DNA from: Phorcus lineatus
Lineage: Eukaryota; Mollusca; Gastropoda; Trochida; Trochidae
Reading direction: 5' to 3'
DNA length: 64,000 bases
Assembly (NCBI GenBank): GCA_921293015.1
Contig: OV121086.1
Coordinates: forward strand, 27,018,254 to 27,082,253
Part shown: in pieces, positions 1-11,800 of the stretch
How the letters are laid out: each line of letters starts with the position of its first letter
Numbering within the stretch: position 1 is the stretch's first letter
Notes under the pieces: generated by a model
What the model was told of the DNA's origin: nothing
What the model saw: only the letters and a program-made list of their open reading frames with translations
The model's database searches: none
Program-made: the position numbers and the translations under genes

Positions 1-1530
1 AAAATGTCTGTGGAAACTCTTTGAGGTCTTCGGTTCCAGCAGTTGTACTGCTGCATATCTGGGTATACTAGTGCAAATATCATGTAATTTGGAATGACTT
101 TGAGGTATTACAGCATTGCGCAAAGGAAGTGACCCTTTCTGTCTATTTTAACATGCCAAAATTTGAAATTTTGCTCGAAAGACCAGATGATCCCTTAAAA
201 AGTTCATGAATTGGCTATTTAACACACGGACAATCGGTGATCCTTTGTAAGTTTGCTGAAGTTATTTTATTGACGTCCAAACTAAACCCAAATTACATGA
301 TAATTGCATAACGATTCAGTGGTAAGTGAACAAACTTTCGGTATGCAGCTGTATGTGTCGTGCATCTGCGGATATGTCTGATTCTAGACGTCTCTAAAAC
401 GTCTGAAGTTGATTCCAAGATGTAACAGCGTCAAGGGGCCTTAACTTGTAGGAGCGCACGCTTTCGCTCACCTTCGGCCCCCAAGGTTTTTTTTGTTTCG
501 ATACTCTTCATAAGTCAACGTCACCCCTGAAAATGTGTATTGAAATTCCCACCTTTGAGTTAAATAAGCCTTCAAAATTAAACCTGTGAGCCTCTCAAAA
601 GTCGTTTAATATCATGTAATGCTGAAGTCTTACTTTTAAGGAATTTGGCTTGCCATTTCAGCTTTTAGCGAAGACTTTCTTGTTTCCAGCCAATCAGGCG
701 GAAATGTTTCTTTTTAAAGTTCAGATTTAACTTTCTGAGCATGTGCTCTAAAGGAGTGTATAAGATTCAGCGTTACCAAACATATATTTCCAAAGCTCGA
801 ATCAAGCGATTTCCTTGGGTTATTGTTTCAAAACAAATCTCAATACGAGTGATTTGAGTTAAAATTTCCTGATGAAAATTCATAGGGGTGATTGTGAAAC
901 CGCTGATTGCCTTCGCCGCAAATTGATCATAGAAAAAACAGTACGTGTATCAGTATGGAAATAAAAGTTTGACAGATACACAGATTTCACTGTGTAGAGC
1001 AATCAAGACGTGCCAAATCGGTAGACACAAATGATTTCAAACCACTCTCTGTCAGAATGAAAAATAGAAATTATTTTTCCTGTCAAACAGATATTGTATA
1101 AACATTCAGATTTATCAATGTGTTTCAATGAAACTTATTGAATAAAACAAGACCTAAAACGTATAAATCATTTCAAAGACATGGAGACTCAGCTGTGTCA
1201 TCCGTCTTTGCAAGGAGAAAATAACATTGCATTTTCAATTTTCATGCTAATTCAATCTTGTGTTTCTCGACAACAAATTCCCAAGAGGTTGTCAGATTCT
1301 TTCTTGGGTGTCATGTGTTAATAAATCATTTCTTTGTTGGACACATGTTTATAAATAGTTATGTCCTTGGCGTTTAAAACATACAGCGATTTTAATACGT
1401 TTTCTATCATCAGATATATCATGTTTGAAAGAACATAACATAAATACATAAACATGGTAAATTGCTTTCACAAACATGGCTTTCTTTTAATCCCAAGGAC
1501 GTTAAACAATTGACAATCATCAAGAAAACT
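1..1530. other. AT-rich non-coding stretch
   Basis: No open frame of note and no recognised repeat. A short GC-rich patch near 450-485 (GCGCACGCTTTCGCTCACC) stands out from the AT-rich background and may be a decayed transposon end, but no partner was found. Confidence 0.5.
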
Positions 1531-1922
1531 ACCGTATTTCCTCAAATAGACGCTAACGGCTTCTATTTTTTTAAACGACCTTCATCCCTGGTGTTTAAAG
1601 CAAATCCTACGCCTATCCGAGATCGAACTCTATTAGTATAATATAGCAAGATAAATCTTACAATAATATTAAAATATCAGAATTTGACCATGACAAACTG
1701 ATTTTTAATGGCTCATAATTAGATCATAACTGAACTGGAACATACTAAACCAATTCGTATACTTTTTCTGGTGATTGAAAACAAATCAATATTTATCTTA
1801 GATTACGGAGGAAGCCGTTAGGTGGGGGCAAGACGTCTATTTTTTCCAAACGGTCGTGACCTAGGCGTCAATTTGAGACCTGTTTCAATTCGGGGCCCGG
1901 CCTTAATTCCGGAAAACACGGT
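1531..1922. mobile_element. MITE with ACCGTATTTCCTC termini
   Basis: The left end reads ACCGTATTTCCTCAAATAG and the right end, in reverse complement, begins ACCGTGTTTTCCGGAATTA. This gives imperfect terminal inverted repeats about 390 bp apart. Related ends occur at 15407-15422 and 38779-38795. There is no transposase frame inside, so this is a non-autonomous DNA transposon. No clear target duplication was seen and the superfamily is not assigned. Confidence 0.55.
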
Positions 1923-1959
1923 TTGTGAAACTGTTCAAAGACAAAAAATAGAAGACGTT

Positions 1960-2735
1960 CAGTGGAACAGAGAAGAAAGGCAGAAGCATTGCTGTGGTAG
2001 TAGTTAGCATGCGGAAGTATCGAATAGTTGGAGAAGGAGACATGGAATCGTTATGGTTGAAAAAGAAAGTCAAAGAAACAAGTTTCTTTACAGTTCTGTT
2101 GCAGAAGGAGAAATAAATAAGAATCGTTCTGGTTGTAGAAGAATGACAGAAGCAAAGTTATCGTTGAAGAAGGAGACAGAAGCATCTTTATGGTGGAAGA
2201 AGAAGACCGAAGCATCGTTATTGTTGAAGAAGAAGACCGAAGCATCGTTATGGTTGAAGAAGGAGACAGAAGCATCTTCATGGTTGAAGAAGGAGACAGA
2301 AGCATCTTTATGGTTGAAGGAGGAGACAGAAGCATCTTTATGGTTGAAGGAGGAGACAGAAGAATCGTTATGGTTGAAGAAGGAGACAGAAGCATCGTTA
2401 TGGTTGCAGAAGGAGACAGAAGCATCTTTATGGTTGAAGGAGGAGACAGACAGAAGCATCGTTATGGTTGAAGAAGGAGACAGAAGAATCGTTATGGTTG
2501 AAGAAGGAGACAGAAGCATCTTTATGGTTGAAGAAGACAGAGGCATCATTATGTCTACAGAAGGAGCCAGAATGTTGAAGAAGAGAGACATAAATATCGT
2601 TATAACTGAAGAAATAAGAATTCTGAAGCACAGCTGTGCTTGCTGTAGAAAGACAGAAGTATCGCTATGGTTTCAGAAGGGAGCAGACGTATATCTAGAT
2701 CTACTTATTGTAGCAGAAGAAAGACAAAGGTATAA
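1960..2735. repeat. 30-bp minisatellite (about 15 clear units plus decayed edges)
   Basis: From about 2150 to 2560 the sequence repeats a 30-bp unit containing GGTTGAAGAAGGAGACAGAA. More decayed units extend to both sides. Because 30 is divisible by 3 and the unit has few stops, two forward frames and at least two reverse frames stay open. The main forward frame (2053-2745) gives a decapeptide repeat of the type KKETEASLWL. Openness in several frames argues for a minisatellite, not a gene. It directly abuts the 3' tail of the LINE that follows. Confidence 0.85.
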
Positions 2736-2737
2736 GA

Positions 2738-4285
2738 TAAGATAAGATAAGATAATCTTTATTGTCCCAAAAGGGAAATTTGTTTTGTATAATTACAATT
2801 CTCCAGAATGAAGACAAATAATAACATAATATTAAAAAACAATTCATGTCAAAACAGTTAAGATAGACAGATAATTTACTTAATTTACATGAAAAACATG
2901 ATGCAACATTAGACAGAATTTATTTCTCTAATGCTGCAGGGAATGAATGATTGGCGGAACCCGTTTGTTCGAAAAGTCGGCATACGCAGCCTACGTCCAG
3001 AAGGTAATGTCGTATATTCCAAGAAAAGTGGATGGGAAGGATCTCCCAAAATTTTGTTTCCTTTTTTCGATAACTGCTGCTCATAAAAACTGACGATCGT
3101 TTCAATAGGAAGCCCAATAATCTTAGATGCGGTATTCACGATTTTTATCAATTTGTTTCTTTTTTGAACAGACAGGTTCCCAAACCAACTTAAAAAGTTA
3201 AATGTAAGGACACTTTGAATGAAGGTTCTGTAAAACAACATCAAGATGGTTTGATCTATTTTAAAGTATTTTAGTTTACACAAGAAATGTAAACGTTGTT
3301 GTCCTTTCTTATATATTTTCTCAGTATTCTCATTCCAAGGGAGTTTAGAATCAATGATAGTACCTAAGTATTTATATTCATTTACTCTTTCTATTTCATT
3401 GCCATCAATACACACAGATTCTAATGTTGACTTAGTTCTCCTAAAATCAATTATCATTTCTTTAGTTTTTTGAACGTTCAAATATCAAAAATTAGATTTA
3501 CACCAATCCACAAATCTTGATAGCTCGAATCTATAGGCAAGTTCTGACTCTCTAATTAGGCCTACAACTGCAGCGTCGCCAGCAAATTTGATGGTAAAAC
3601 ACGAATCAGCATTTGTGTACAAAATGAACAAAATTGGCGAAACAACACAACCCTGTGGAGCACCAGTAGATGTACATAAAATTGAAGATTTAACATTATT
3701 GATTTGTACAAATTGCTGTCTGTTAACAAGGAAAGAATGTATCCATCTAATGATATTTGAGTTAACATTCATATGACAAAGTTTATCAAGTAACAGATGT
3801 GGCTGAATCGTATTAAAAGCAGAGGAGAAGTCAACAAACATTATTCGGACATAAGAACTATAATTTTCCAAGTGTTTATAGATGTTATTAAGCAGAGTTA
3901 TTGTTGCATCATCTACTCCACGCCGTGCTCTATATGCAAATTGATAGGGGTCTAAAACGTCAATCACATCCTTTAACAAGAAATTCTTAACAATTCGTTC
4001 TAAACATTTCATAGCAACAGAGGTGAGAGCTACTGGTCTGTAATCATTATTGACAGAAGGGTTTTTCTTTTTTGGTAATGGGATAATTTTTGATGTTTTC
4101 CAAAGAATGGGAACATGATAGAAATTTAATCATAATTGAAAAATCTTTTGGAAAATACCAGCCAGTTGCACTCTACACTCTTTTAGAACTACACCTAGCA
4201 AATTGTCAGGTCCACAGGCTTTATGTGAATTTATCTTAGCAAAAGACGTTATCACATCATCAAATAGAATCGGTAATAAAGAAAT
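2738..4285 (-). mobile_element. 5'-truncated non-LTR retrotransposon (CR1/L2-like LINE)
   Basis: On the minus strand this is the 3' part of a LINE: the C-terminal half of the reverse transcriptase, about 150 bp of 3' UTR, and a short TTATC-repeat tail (GATAA repeats on the plus strand at 2738-2755). A microsatellite-like tail instead of poly(A), together with the protein type, fits the CR1/L2 group of the Jockey superfamily. Similarity starts near 4285, so the copy is 5'-truncated, as is usual for target-primed insertions. No target duplication could be resolved beside the minisatellite. Confidence 0.85.
2909..4272 (-). pseudogene. Reverse transcriptase of LINE, broken by two nonsense codons
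   Basis: One reading frame runs from about 4272 down to the natural stop at 2909-2911 with no frameshift. It carries the RT landmarks: a YRPVALTS block (about 4020-4045), the motif A segment VDFSSAFNTI, the GAPQGCVVSP motif, and a C-terminal region with KYLG and SGRR..R..TFRTNGFRQSFIP. Three lesions are visible. In-frame TGA codons lie at 4130-4132 and 3485-3487, and the catalytic FADD box reads FAGD, with Gly encoded at 3578-3580. The copy is therefore dead for reverse transcription. The absence of indels suggests a moderately recent insertion. The endonuclease domain and ORF1 are missing. Confidence 0.88.
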
Positions 4286-4289
4286 TATA

Positions 4290-6275
4290 ACCCTCGGAAA
4301 TGTGTCATATGACTTTTACGAAATAAGTGCGAATTTTTGTATTACCTGAGCGAGAGCGAGTTAAAGAATCGCTCTGTGTTGCTCTTGAATTATTGTTTGG
4401 CTTTGTTACGAACCTACAAACCAGGACTTTCCTTTTAAAAATTGACTTGCTTATATCTGATTCGATAGTGGAATGAAAATATGATGATAATACTGACAAC
4501 CAAATCGATAGATTATTCGTCAGTCTGTTAAGTTAGACTTGAGAGAGTAAAGCATGCGGCGCACTTGAAAAACATGAATAGCGTGTAATGTTGGGAATTG
4601 GCAGTAAATATTATTGCTTTTATCGAAATATTCCCGCTGCAAGATTCTCTCTCCACAGGTGTAGCTCAAGTACTATCTTCCTGCGCTAGCCTCTGTTTTT
4701 GATTCGGGCACACGTAAAATTGATATCAACATGATGCATGAAATGAACATGATGCATGAAATGAACATGATACATGAAATGAACATGATGTATAAAATAA
4801 ACAAGACAAAAATGAAATTTATGACAGCTTCACAATATGCATTCCGACGAGAATACGATTTGATTGATTTGTTATGCATTGAAAAATATATGATGCTTGT
4901 AATGGACACTCGATGACGTAGGTGGTTTGGATAGAACCGTGTAATACCCACGTATGGCGATTCCCCGTTTGACGTCATATTTTCCCAAGCCATGACCTAT
5001 ATCAGTATTGTGTATGGTCATTGCAATGGACAACGAACGTAGTTCGAAAAACATTTAACAAAAATAGACAAATCAAAAAACATTTTTTTTAAAAAGTCAA
5101 TAATTCAATTACATATTCAAAACTATGAAACATCAGAACTATGAGAGATAGATATCTTCTGGCATAATTCGAACAATTAACCACCTTCAGTGATGCAAAA
5201 CTGCAAAACATCAGTTTCGGATGGGCTTATTTTTTAAATCTTTTTTAAATTAAAAAAATCCGTTTCGGTTTCTATCTGGAGCCTACGTGACGTCGCTGAT
5301 ACAGTCACAGTTTCGAAATGCTAGGTTTACCATAGCAACAAATTTGAAGGAAAGACGCTTCAATTGATCCCAATTAGTTGATTATTATCAGAAAAGGTAA
5401 CTGTTTAGCAATGTATTCAATTACCTTGAAGCGAAATGCATCCATAAATATTGTAGTATTTTACGAATATATGAAAAAAAATCGATCGTGATGGAATAGT
5501 ATTGTTCCTCTTAGCGTGTATCTTTGCAGCTGGCTGTCTAGCTTTTGTATTGCACAACCGTTTCCATGGATTCGATCATGTAGTGACGTCATAGTATAAT
5601 TGATTTTCCTTGTGAGTTTGTAAATAAGTAGAATGCATGCTCACCAAATGTTGGTTTTGTGCGAAAGGACGCAGTTTCAGACAATATAATCATTATACAT
5701 TTCACGTAGACAAAGTCATATTTCTATTCATGTGGAACAATAAATTCTACGTATATATTTATATCTATGCAATGTCAATATTAAAATACCCTTTCGAGTA
5801 ACCAGGGTAAAAGTAACGACGGGCATGTCCTACCAATGAAATCTTTTTTTTTGCAGAACCTACGACTTTTCAAGTTTTTTGTAGATTGAATATAGCTAGG
5901 GATATAATAAGTTTTATGATTATTATTTCATCAGGCGGCCAATAAAGGATTATGTCGTCCTTACCAATTTCGAAAAAAAATCTATGTGTCCCTGTTTTGT
6001 GTCCTGTATATACGGGTTCAGAAAGTTGTGTAACACTGATACTTTTGTATACAACATTGACAACAAGAATTATACCTTTGAATTATTTTCTTGAAATATG
6101 CAGGCTTTTTTGTCAAGTTTTATAATATAAATGTAGCCAAGCCTTGTAATAATCGTCTTACAATCCAAACCGATTGTATATTTATTAAAGCCTTGATTTT
6201 GATTCACATGATAAAGTATTTTATGACATTAAATAATGAGTAATTTGAACATCTGTAATTTCAGAGATGATGAAA
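4290..6275. other. AT-rich non-coding stretch with short repeats
   Basis: No gene recognised. It contains a GTCATATGA...ACCTGAGCGAGAGCGAG block (about 4304-4362) that recurs elsewhere in the window, an 18-bp tandem repeat at 4728, and TGACGTCA palindromes at 4970-4977 and 5584-5591. The remainder looks like ordinary AT-rich sequence. Confidence 0.4.
4728..4799. repeat. 18-bp tandem repeat, four copies
   Basis: The unit AACATGATGCATGAAATG repeats four times, and the fourth copy is diverged. The short open frames across it on both strands are a by-product of the repeat. Confidence 0.85.
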
Positions 6276-6287
6276 TTCGAGACACGA

Positions 6288-6615
6288 GTGAGTGAGTGAG
6301 TGAGTTGGGGTTTAACGTGCTTTCAACAATATTTCAGTTGTTTAAACACATGGATGACAAGCATCCAAAATAGAGTGGACAGACCAGAGAGAGAGCGAGG
6401 GGTCGACAGGATGAGAGAAAGACGGAATGAAAGGTATAGTGAGAGATAGAAAGCAGGTTTTAGAAGGACTCAAATTTGGTCACGTTTTCTACCCGTTGAC
6501 CTGTCCAGCGTGTGTGCCCCTTCCAGGAGCTTAATAGCTCCAGCTGGCATAACTCTCCGGGTCTCTGAAGCACGCAAACCACTACACCACGATAAGGTAA
6601 TGAGTCCAGTGGCGG
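6288..6615 (-). mobile_element. tRNA-derived SINE, minus orientation, with 11-bp target duplication
   Basis: Read on the minus strand, the right end starts with a Pol III A-box-like GTGGTGTAGTGGTTTG, and the element ends in GTTAAACCCCAACTCACTC followed by CTCAC repeats. The body differs from the other SINE family in this window but shares the 3' tail. The element is bounded by a perfect 11-bp direct repeat, TCGAGACACGA, at 6277-6287 and 6616-6626. This is a target-site duplication and implies a fairly recent insertion. Confidence 0.8.
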
Positions 6616-6661
6616 TCGAGACACGACTTGTATTAACTCTTATGGGCTTGACCGACTAGAC

Positions 6662-6950
6662 TTAAAGGGGCACAAAGTACGTTGTTAGAGTCAAATATGT
6701 CAAACTTCATAAATGTAGTTATTTTATCGAGTAGTAATGGCTGTTTCAGAAAATCAGAATCCTAATGCTTATCAGTTCTGGGTTAGTGTAATGATTTGTG
6801 ATCGAAAACCGGACAGTGGCGAGCGCCAATGATACAAACGTTTTCAAAGACTATGTAACTATCAAAATAATATACAATGCAACTTCCAAGCAGTGATCGA
6901 TAAGAATGTAATTGTAGGCTTATAAACTGTTAGCTGAGAGTTCTGAAGGC
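6662..6950. mobile_element. Decayed relative of the 16.85-kb TTAA MITE
   Basis: It shares TTAAAG at the start, then GTTGTTAGAGTCA.ATATGTCAAACTT, and later TGTGATCGAAAACCGGACA, with the element at 16850-17331. Here the right end is not recognisable, so this is a partial or decayed copy. Confidence 0.5.
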
Positions 6951-6954
6951 TTCC

Positions 6955-7740
6955 GGTCCGCCTTTTTTTCATTTCCACTCATTTCCGTCGGTATGTGCCT
7001 TCATTTCTCGATGTTATTTTGTAATCAACGCTCTGTTTTTGTCAAATAGTGAAATCCCAAGCAACATAAAATATTTCCCTCAGTAACAAGTAGTAGCCTA
7101 CATGGTGTAATGATCATCTGTATGTACAAACATGCATTTCTCCCGAATTTTGGTTCCACAAAAAAAAGAAAACCCGCCTTTTGAATTCACTCTTTTTCTG
7201 ACGTTCAAGGGACGCATATAAAGTCTAATAAGTAGTTGTTGAATTTAATGACACTGACCGTCTCTGTGTTACTCAATGAGACTTTGAACTTGACTTCCGG
7301 TTACATTAGAACGTTGACGTCATATCCTTTTCCTTCTGTAAACGGGGCCTTATGTAACGGATGAATGAAACCATCATGGTCACGTGGTGCTTGTATACTG
7401 TATTTAGCCAGGGTTGCTCCTAAACGACACAATTCAACCTTCAAACCTGCTCAATGCACCAATGGATTTGCAGTGCAAATTACACAGACATTGGTTGATC
7501 ATATTGTAAAAGCAGGCATCAAGTCTACTGAACATCAAATGAAAAAAAAAAATTTTCTCACTTTTTAATTTTATGCAATTTCATTGATAGGCATTATGTA
7601 TATTATCACTCTAATGTCAGAACATATTGCTGAACCACTTGGTTAAAAAAAGCAAAATATCGAATTTTTTAAAGAATGTTTCAATTATTGAATCAATTAT
7701 TATTTTTGATATCAGAGGATTCCAGGGTAAAATCTATATA
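6955..7740. other. Non-coding stretch
   Basis: No gene or clear repeat recognised. A TGACGTCA palindrome sits at 7315-7322. The small open frame at 7365-7568 matches nothing known to me. Confidence 0.35.
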
Positions 7741-7741
7741 T

Positions 7742-7862
7742 TATCCAAAAAGACAGGCTGAGTAAAATCGACCGTGTTCCGAGTTATAAAAGTTTCAAAA
7801 TATTAACTCTACCGAGATTCGAACTCTATCTGTCCAGGCTACCCTCTCCAAAAAGATTGTTC
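7742..7862 (+). mobile_element. Single arm of the 21.2-kb foldback element
   Basis: This matches the left arm of the foldback at 21190-21665: AAAATCGACCGTGTTCCGAG, then TAAAAGTTTCAAAATATT, then GATTCGAACTCT.TCTGTC and CCTCTCCA. Only one arm is present, so it is a solo or decayed copy. Confidence 0.65.
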
Positions 7863-8286
7863 ATGAGATCGCTGTAAATTTTAAGACAGTATTATCAGAG
7901 CAACGGTGCTGTTGCATTGAGTTGGCAGGGTTAGGACATCAGGATATCATGATGTCATCATGGTTAAGAGGTCACAGCACTGTGAGTTGTAAGTGATGTA
8001 ATTGATGATGCTGGTGGATTGTGCAAAGTATACTGTCAGAACTACATCTTTTCAAAGATTTTACTTGATGCGAAGTAAAACGACATTTACAGTTTTGGAA
8101 AACAAATATTCTAATATTTTGGAATCTTTCATCCCCATGTCTTTCAAAATCTTAAAACATAAACGAGATATTCCTGCAAGTAAAAAAATCAAGTAGAGAA
8201 ATTTCCGATTTTTTTAGTTTGTTAGTACTAGAGTAGAATGCTTGTTTACTCAAGGTTTGTTCTGTGGGAAATAACATAATGTCAGA

Positions 8287-8850
8287 GGCGTAGAGGGTTC
8301 AAAGACAAAAAGAGTCCAAACTGTTAAGATTTGAAGAGTCCAAGACGCTAAGATTCAAATAGTATTAGGTACTAAGAGGTCAAGACGCTAAGATTCATAT
8401 AGTATTAGGAATTAAGAGGTCAATAGCCCAAGGTAACCATGTACGAGAAGTAACGATTCCAGTTAATAAAATACCGATTAATAGCTTACAATGTAAAATT
8501 AAAATGCTAAGATGCTTAGGAAGGAAGAGACGGGGTGCCAAGGAATAGAGAGTTCAAAGACTAAAAGAGTTAAAGAGTCCCGAACTATTAAGAGCGGAAG
8601 AGTCAAAGACGATTCAAATAGTCCTAGATGCTAACAGGCCACTAGTTACGTATCTTAAGAGTCTCAGAGCCTAATGTTCTAAGAGTCCATTGATCAAAGG
8701 TCATACATGTATGAGACCATGGCACTTATAGTCAAGAACGAACTTGTTGAGTGTCAAAGAGTCAAAGAGCCCAAGGTGGTGACAATTGAAGAGAAAGGAA
8801 GCACGGGATTCAATGGAACAAAAAGTCCAAAAAGTTCAAGAACCAAAGTA
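8287..8850. repeat. Degenerate tandem repeat rich in AAGAGTC/GGTCAA
   Basis: Two clear 40-bp units sit near 8333-8412 (GACGCTAAGATTCA.ATAGT core). They are surrounded by more decayed copies with the words AAGAGTC, AAAGAGT and GATTCAAATAGT. It is a non-coding, old minisatellite. Confidence 0.6.
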
Positions 8851-8854
8851 TTCG

Positions 8855-11800
8855 AGATTTTAAAGCCAAAATAACCTAGCCTGCCATTCTATCTTGAACA
8901 ACTATACCAGAAGGTACAGCAGGTACCATTTCATGATTGACTGTTACACGTCTTACACTAAGAACACATTAGAGTGTCCAATTGGATCCATATTGGGTAC
9001 GTATGCAGGTTCAGAATAACGGTGGCATGATAAAGCTGCAGGAAGTCTTGAACGACTCGACTCTAGATGTAGTCTATCAATTTGACACAATATCTTGTCC
9101 AAGTCAAATTATCCTGAACATGGTTTAGTTGACTGCGGTGACGCAAGCTCAACATCTCCAATCTTAAAGATTGCCTTTTAAGTACTTGGACCGTATGGTA
9201 ACGTCCACTTACCTATGCTTATCCTTAAACCATTCTGTTTAAGGCAAGATCGGAACTCATCGTTACTGTTGAAAACACTGAACCACTGTTAATTGCTGTT
9301 TGAAAGTCAGATCTTCTACAGTCATGCCTAGTCTTGCAGGTTGAGGTGGACGGATGGGAGGACATATTGCTGGACAACGTTACTTAAGATTACTTAAGAA
9401 GATTATAGTTGAAATTCCGTCCAATGACTGTCGTTCATGCCATACATATAACCTCTTGAAAAACAAGCTTAGATTTGGTATGACCGACTGAAACTCCAAT
9501 TTCTAATGTAGTATACAAAAAATATCAATCACTTTACAGAAATAATTTTTTCAGAAAATGAGGGTTAAGTCTATTTTAGCGGAAATGTTCCTGCTTGTGC
9601 TGAGTTCATGTCGTGCCGCAGATGCTATCTCAAGGAACTGACTTTGGGAAAACGTTTACAAATTTTAAAGCACTTGGCACTTAGGTCCTCTTGAACAGGT
9701 CTGTCCTGTACTCGCCTTGTGCCTTGGAACCGCTCTTATCTCTCTTCTATGAGGTTGAGACAAATGAAGGAATGAAGCATCCCTTACGAATTGCAAAGAA
9801 TCTAACCATGTGGTGAAACTTCTCGTGCCCCTTGAAGTTCAGACTCAACTCTGCAAGGCAAATATTAATGCAGGCCATATTGTTAAATTGTGAAATAGTG
9901 ATCGAACCCATATTAAATGTATATAGGCACATGTATATATTTTCAATCATTTCGAATAAAATTAAATGCATTTTAAAAACAATCTATTTTGAACTAATTA
10001 TTTTCTTTTCTTAGAAACACAAATTTTGATTTCTAAAGTTGTTTTTGTAATCAAAATCGTACAAATACAAATTAAAACATTTGTGTTAGTGTGATGACGT
10101 CATGGATTGTATCATTAAAGTCACAACGTTCTGGTTATGTATGCTGTATTATCAATATTAACTCATTTTAAAAAGTTGTCTAAACTTTCTTTCTAATGAG
10201 TATAGAATCACACTGAATATACCAATCCATTCATATACAATATATAGCACCTTAAAAGTGTCACTTATCCCTTAATGATCAATTAAAACTGACAGGTATC
10301 CGTATCAATTGATAAAATCCAACACCCCCACCCACCTCGATCCCCTTACGAAAGACATACATGTATTTGCAACCTATTCACTTACTCAATTTCAACAAAG
10401 ATGTCATTAAATTCATTAAAAAAATTAAATTCTATGTGATTTTTTCTTATTCCAATTTACAACAAAACATTCGTTAAAACATGCCATTGGTTTCACCATT
10501 AAAATTCTTATAAACCTATAAAAACGTATTAATTTGTTTGCCTGTGTCACCGGTAACAGTTTTATTCAGAATAAGTTCACCCCCGGCTGGTTTATGTTTG
10601 CATGATGTTTGTATATCTCGGACTTATTGCCTGTTTATGGCTATGTTTGTAAACAAGGTCATGGAGAGGTCAACCGTGGCTCTTTGTCATAAACCTGTTC
10701 TTATTGTCATAATTTATTGTTTCAGAATGATATTAACACAATATGCTTTCCAACCTGGGCTACATGGGCAATTTGTCTCTCAGCGATATTTATAGTGTAT
10801 CAATTATTCATTTGACATTTAAACGACGTGACATCTTTATTTGATCTTTCTTACCGGATATTTGGAAAAATTGTGATGATAGATTTGATAACATTATATG
10901 AAAAAGTGTTAAAGTTATCTCTGATAGAAATGTCAAATTTGATTGATTAAACTTTAGGAGTTCAGAAAATCGGACATATCGAATCTATTTCAAATCGGAG
11001 TATTAGTTTTGAAAAAAATAAAAACTGAAACACAATTACAGAACAAATTATAAAATTGAGCCTTTGAGAATTAAAATTATAAGAGTTTTCTTATTTTGTC
11101 TCTTAAAGGAAAGTCCTCAAATGATTGATTTGAACTATAAAAGTTCAGAATATACGGACATTAGGGATTATTTCAAAGAAGAAAATTAGTCTTTAAAGGT
11201 TGATTATGATACACAATTACAGAACAAATAAAAAGATATAGCTTTTTAATCTGTAGCTTTACATTTTTGTCATGATTTACTATTACAGTTTGAAAACGAA
11301 TTTGTTTATAACATACAATGAATGGCCATCAAACATATGACCCGATGCTGCTAATTATCATGCAAAGCTCAGATGGCTCAAACTGAGAACATTAAAAAGA
11401 AAATCTGGGTTTTCGGACTATCATCTACTTACTCTCTTATTTCAAATCTTAAATAAATCATTTCGTTCATCAATACACAACAAAATATACGAGTTGCCCT
11501 CGATTAATATACATATTACACTCCTGCAGCGTTTATACGTAGCACTAGGACAATGAACTCCATATCTGAAAATTTTAGTTCCCAGCGTTATTTGTTTCTG
11601 AAGAATAGTTGAGAAAAAGGTTCATGGGTGGAAACCCTGCCATGCAATTTTTGAAGCGGGCAGGACTAAATGTACAAATCATTGTCTCCATAATACAAAG
11701 ATGATGTTCTGATATATATGAGGAGGACGGCGGATGATGGCCAATGGCAAAAGCAAAATCTGTTTGATGAGTTTACACTGTACAAGATTTAACGATGGAC

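Noticed and set aside
2053-2745. 230-codon open frame with KKETEASLWL repeats as a possible gene
   Set aside because: Several frames on both strands are open over the same 30-bp array, which is expected for a stop-free repeat unit and not for a selected protein.
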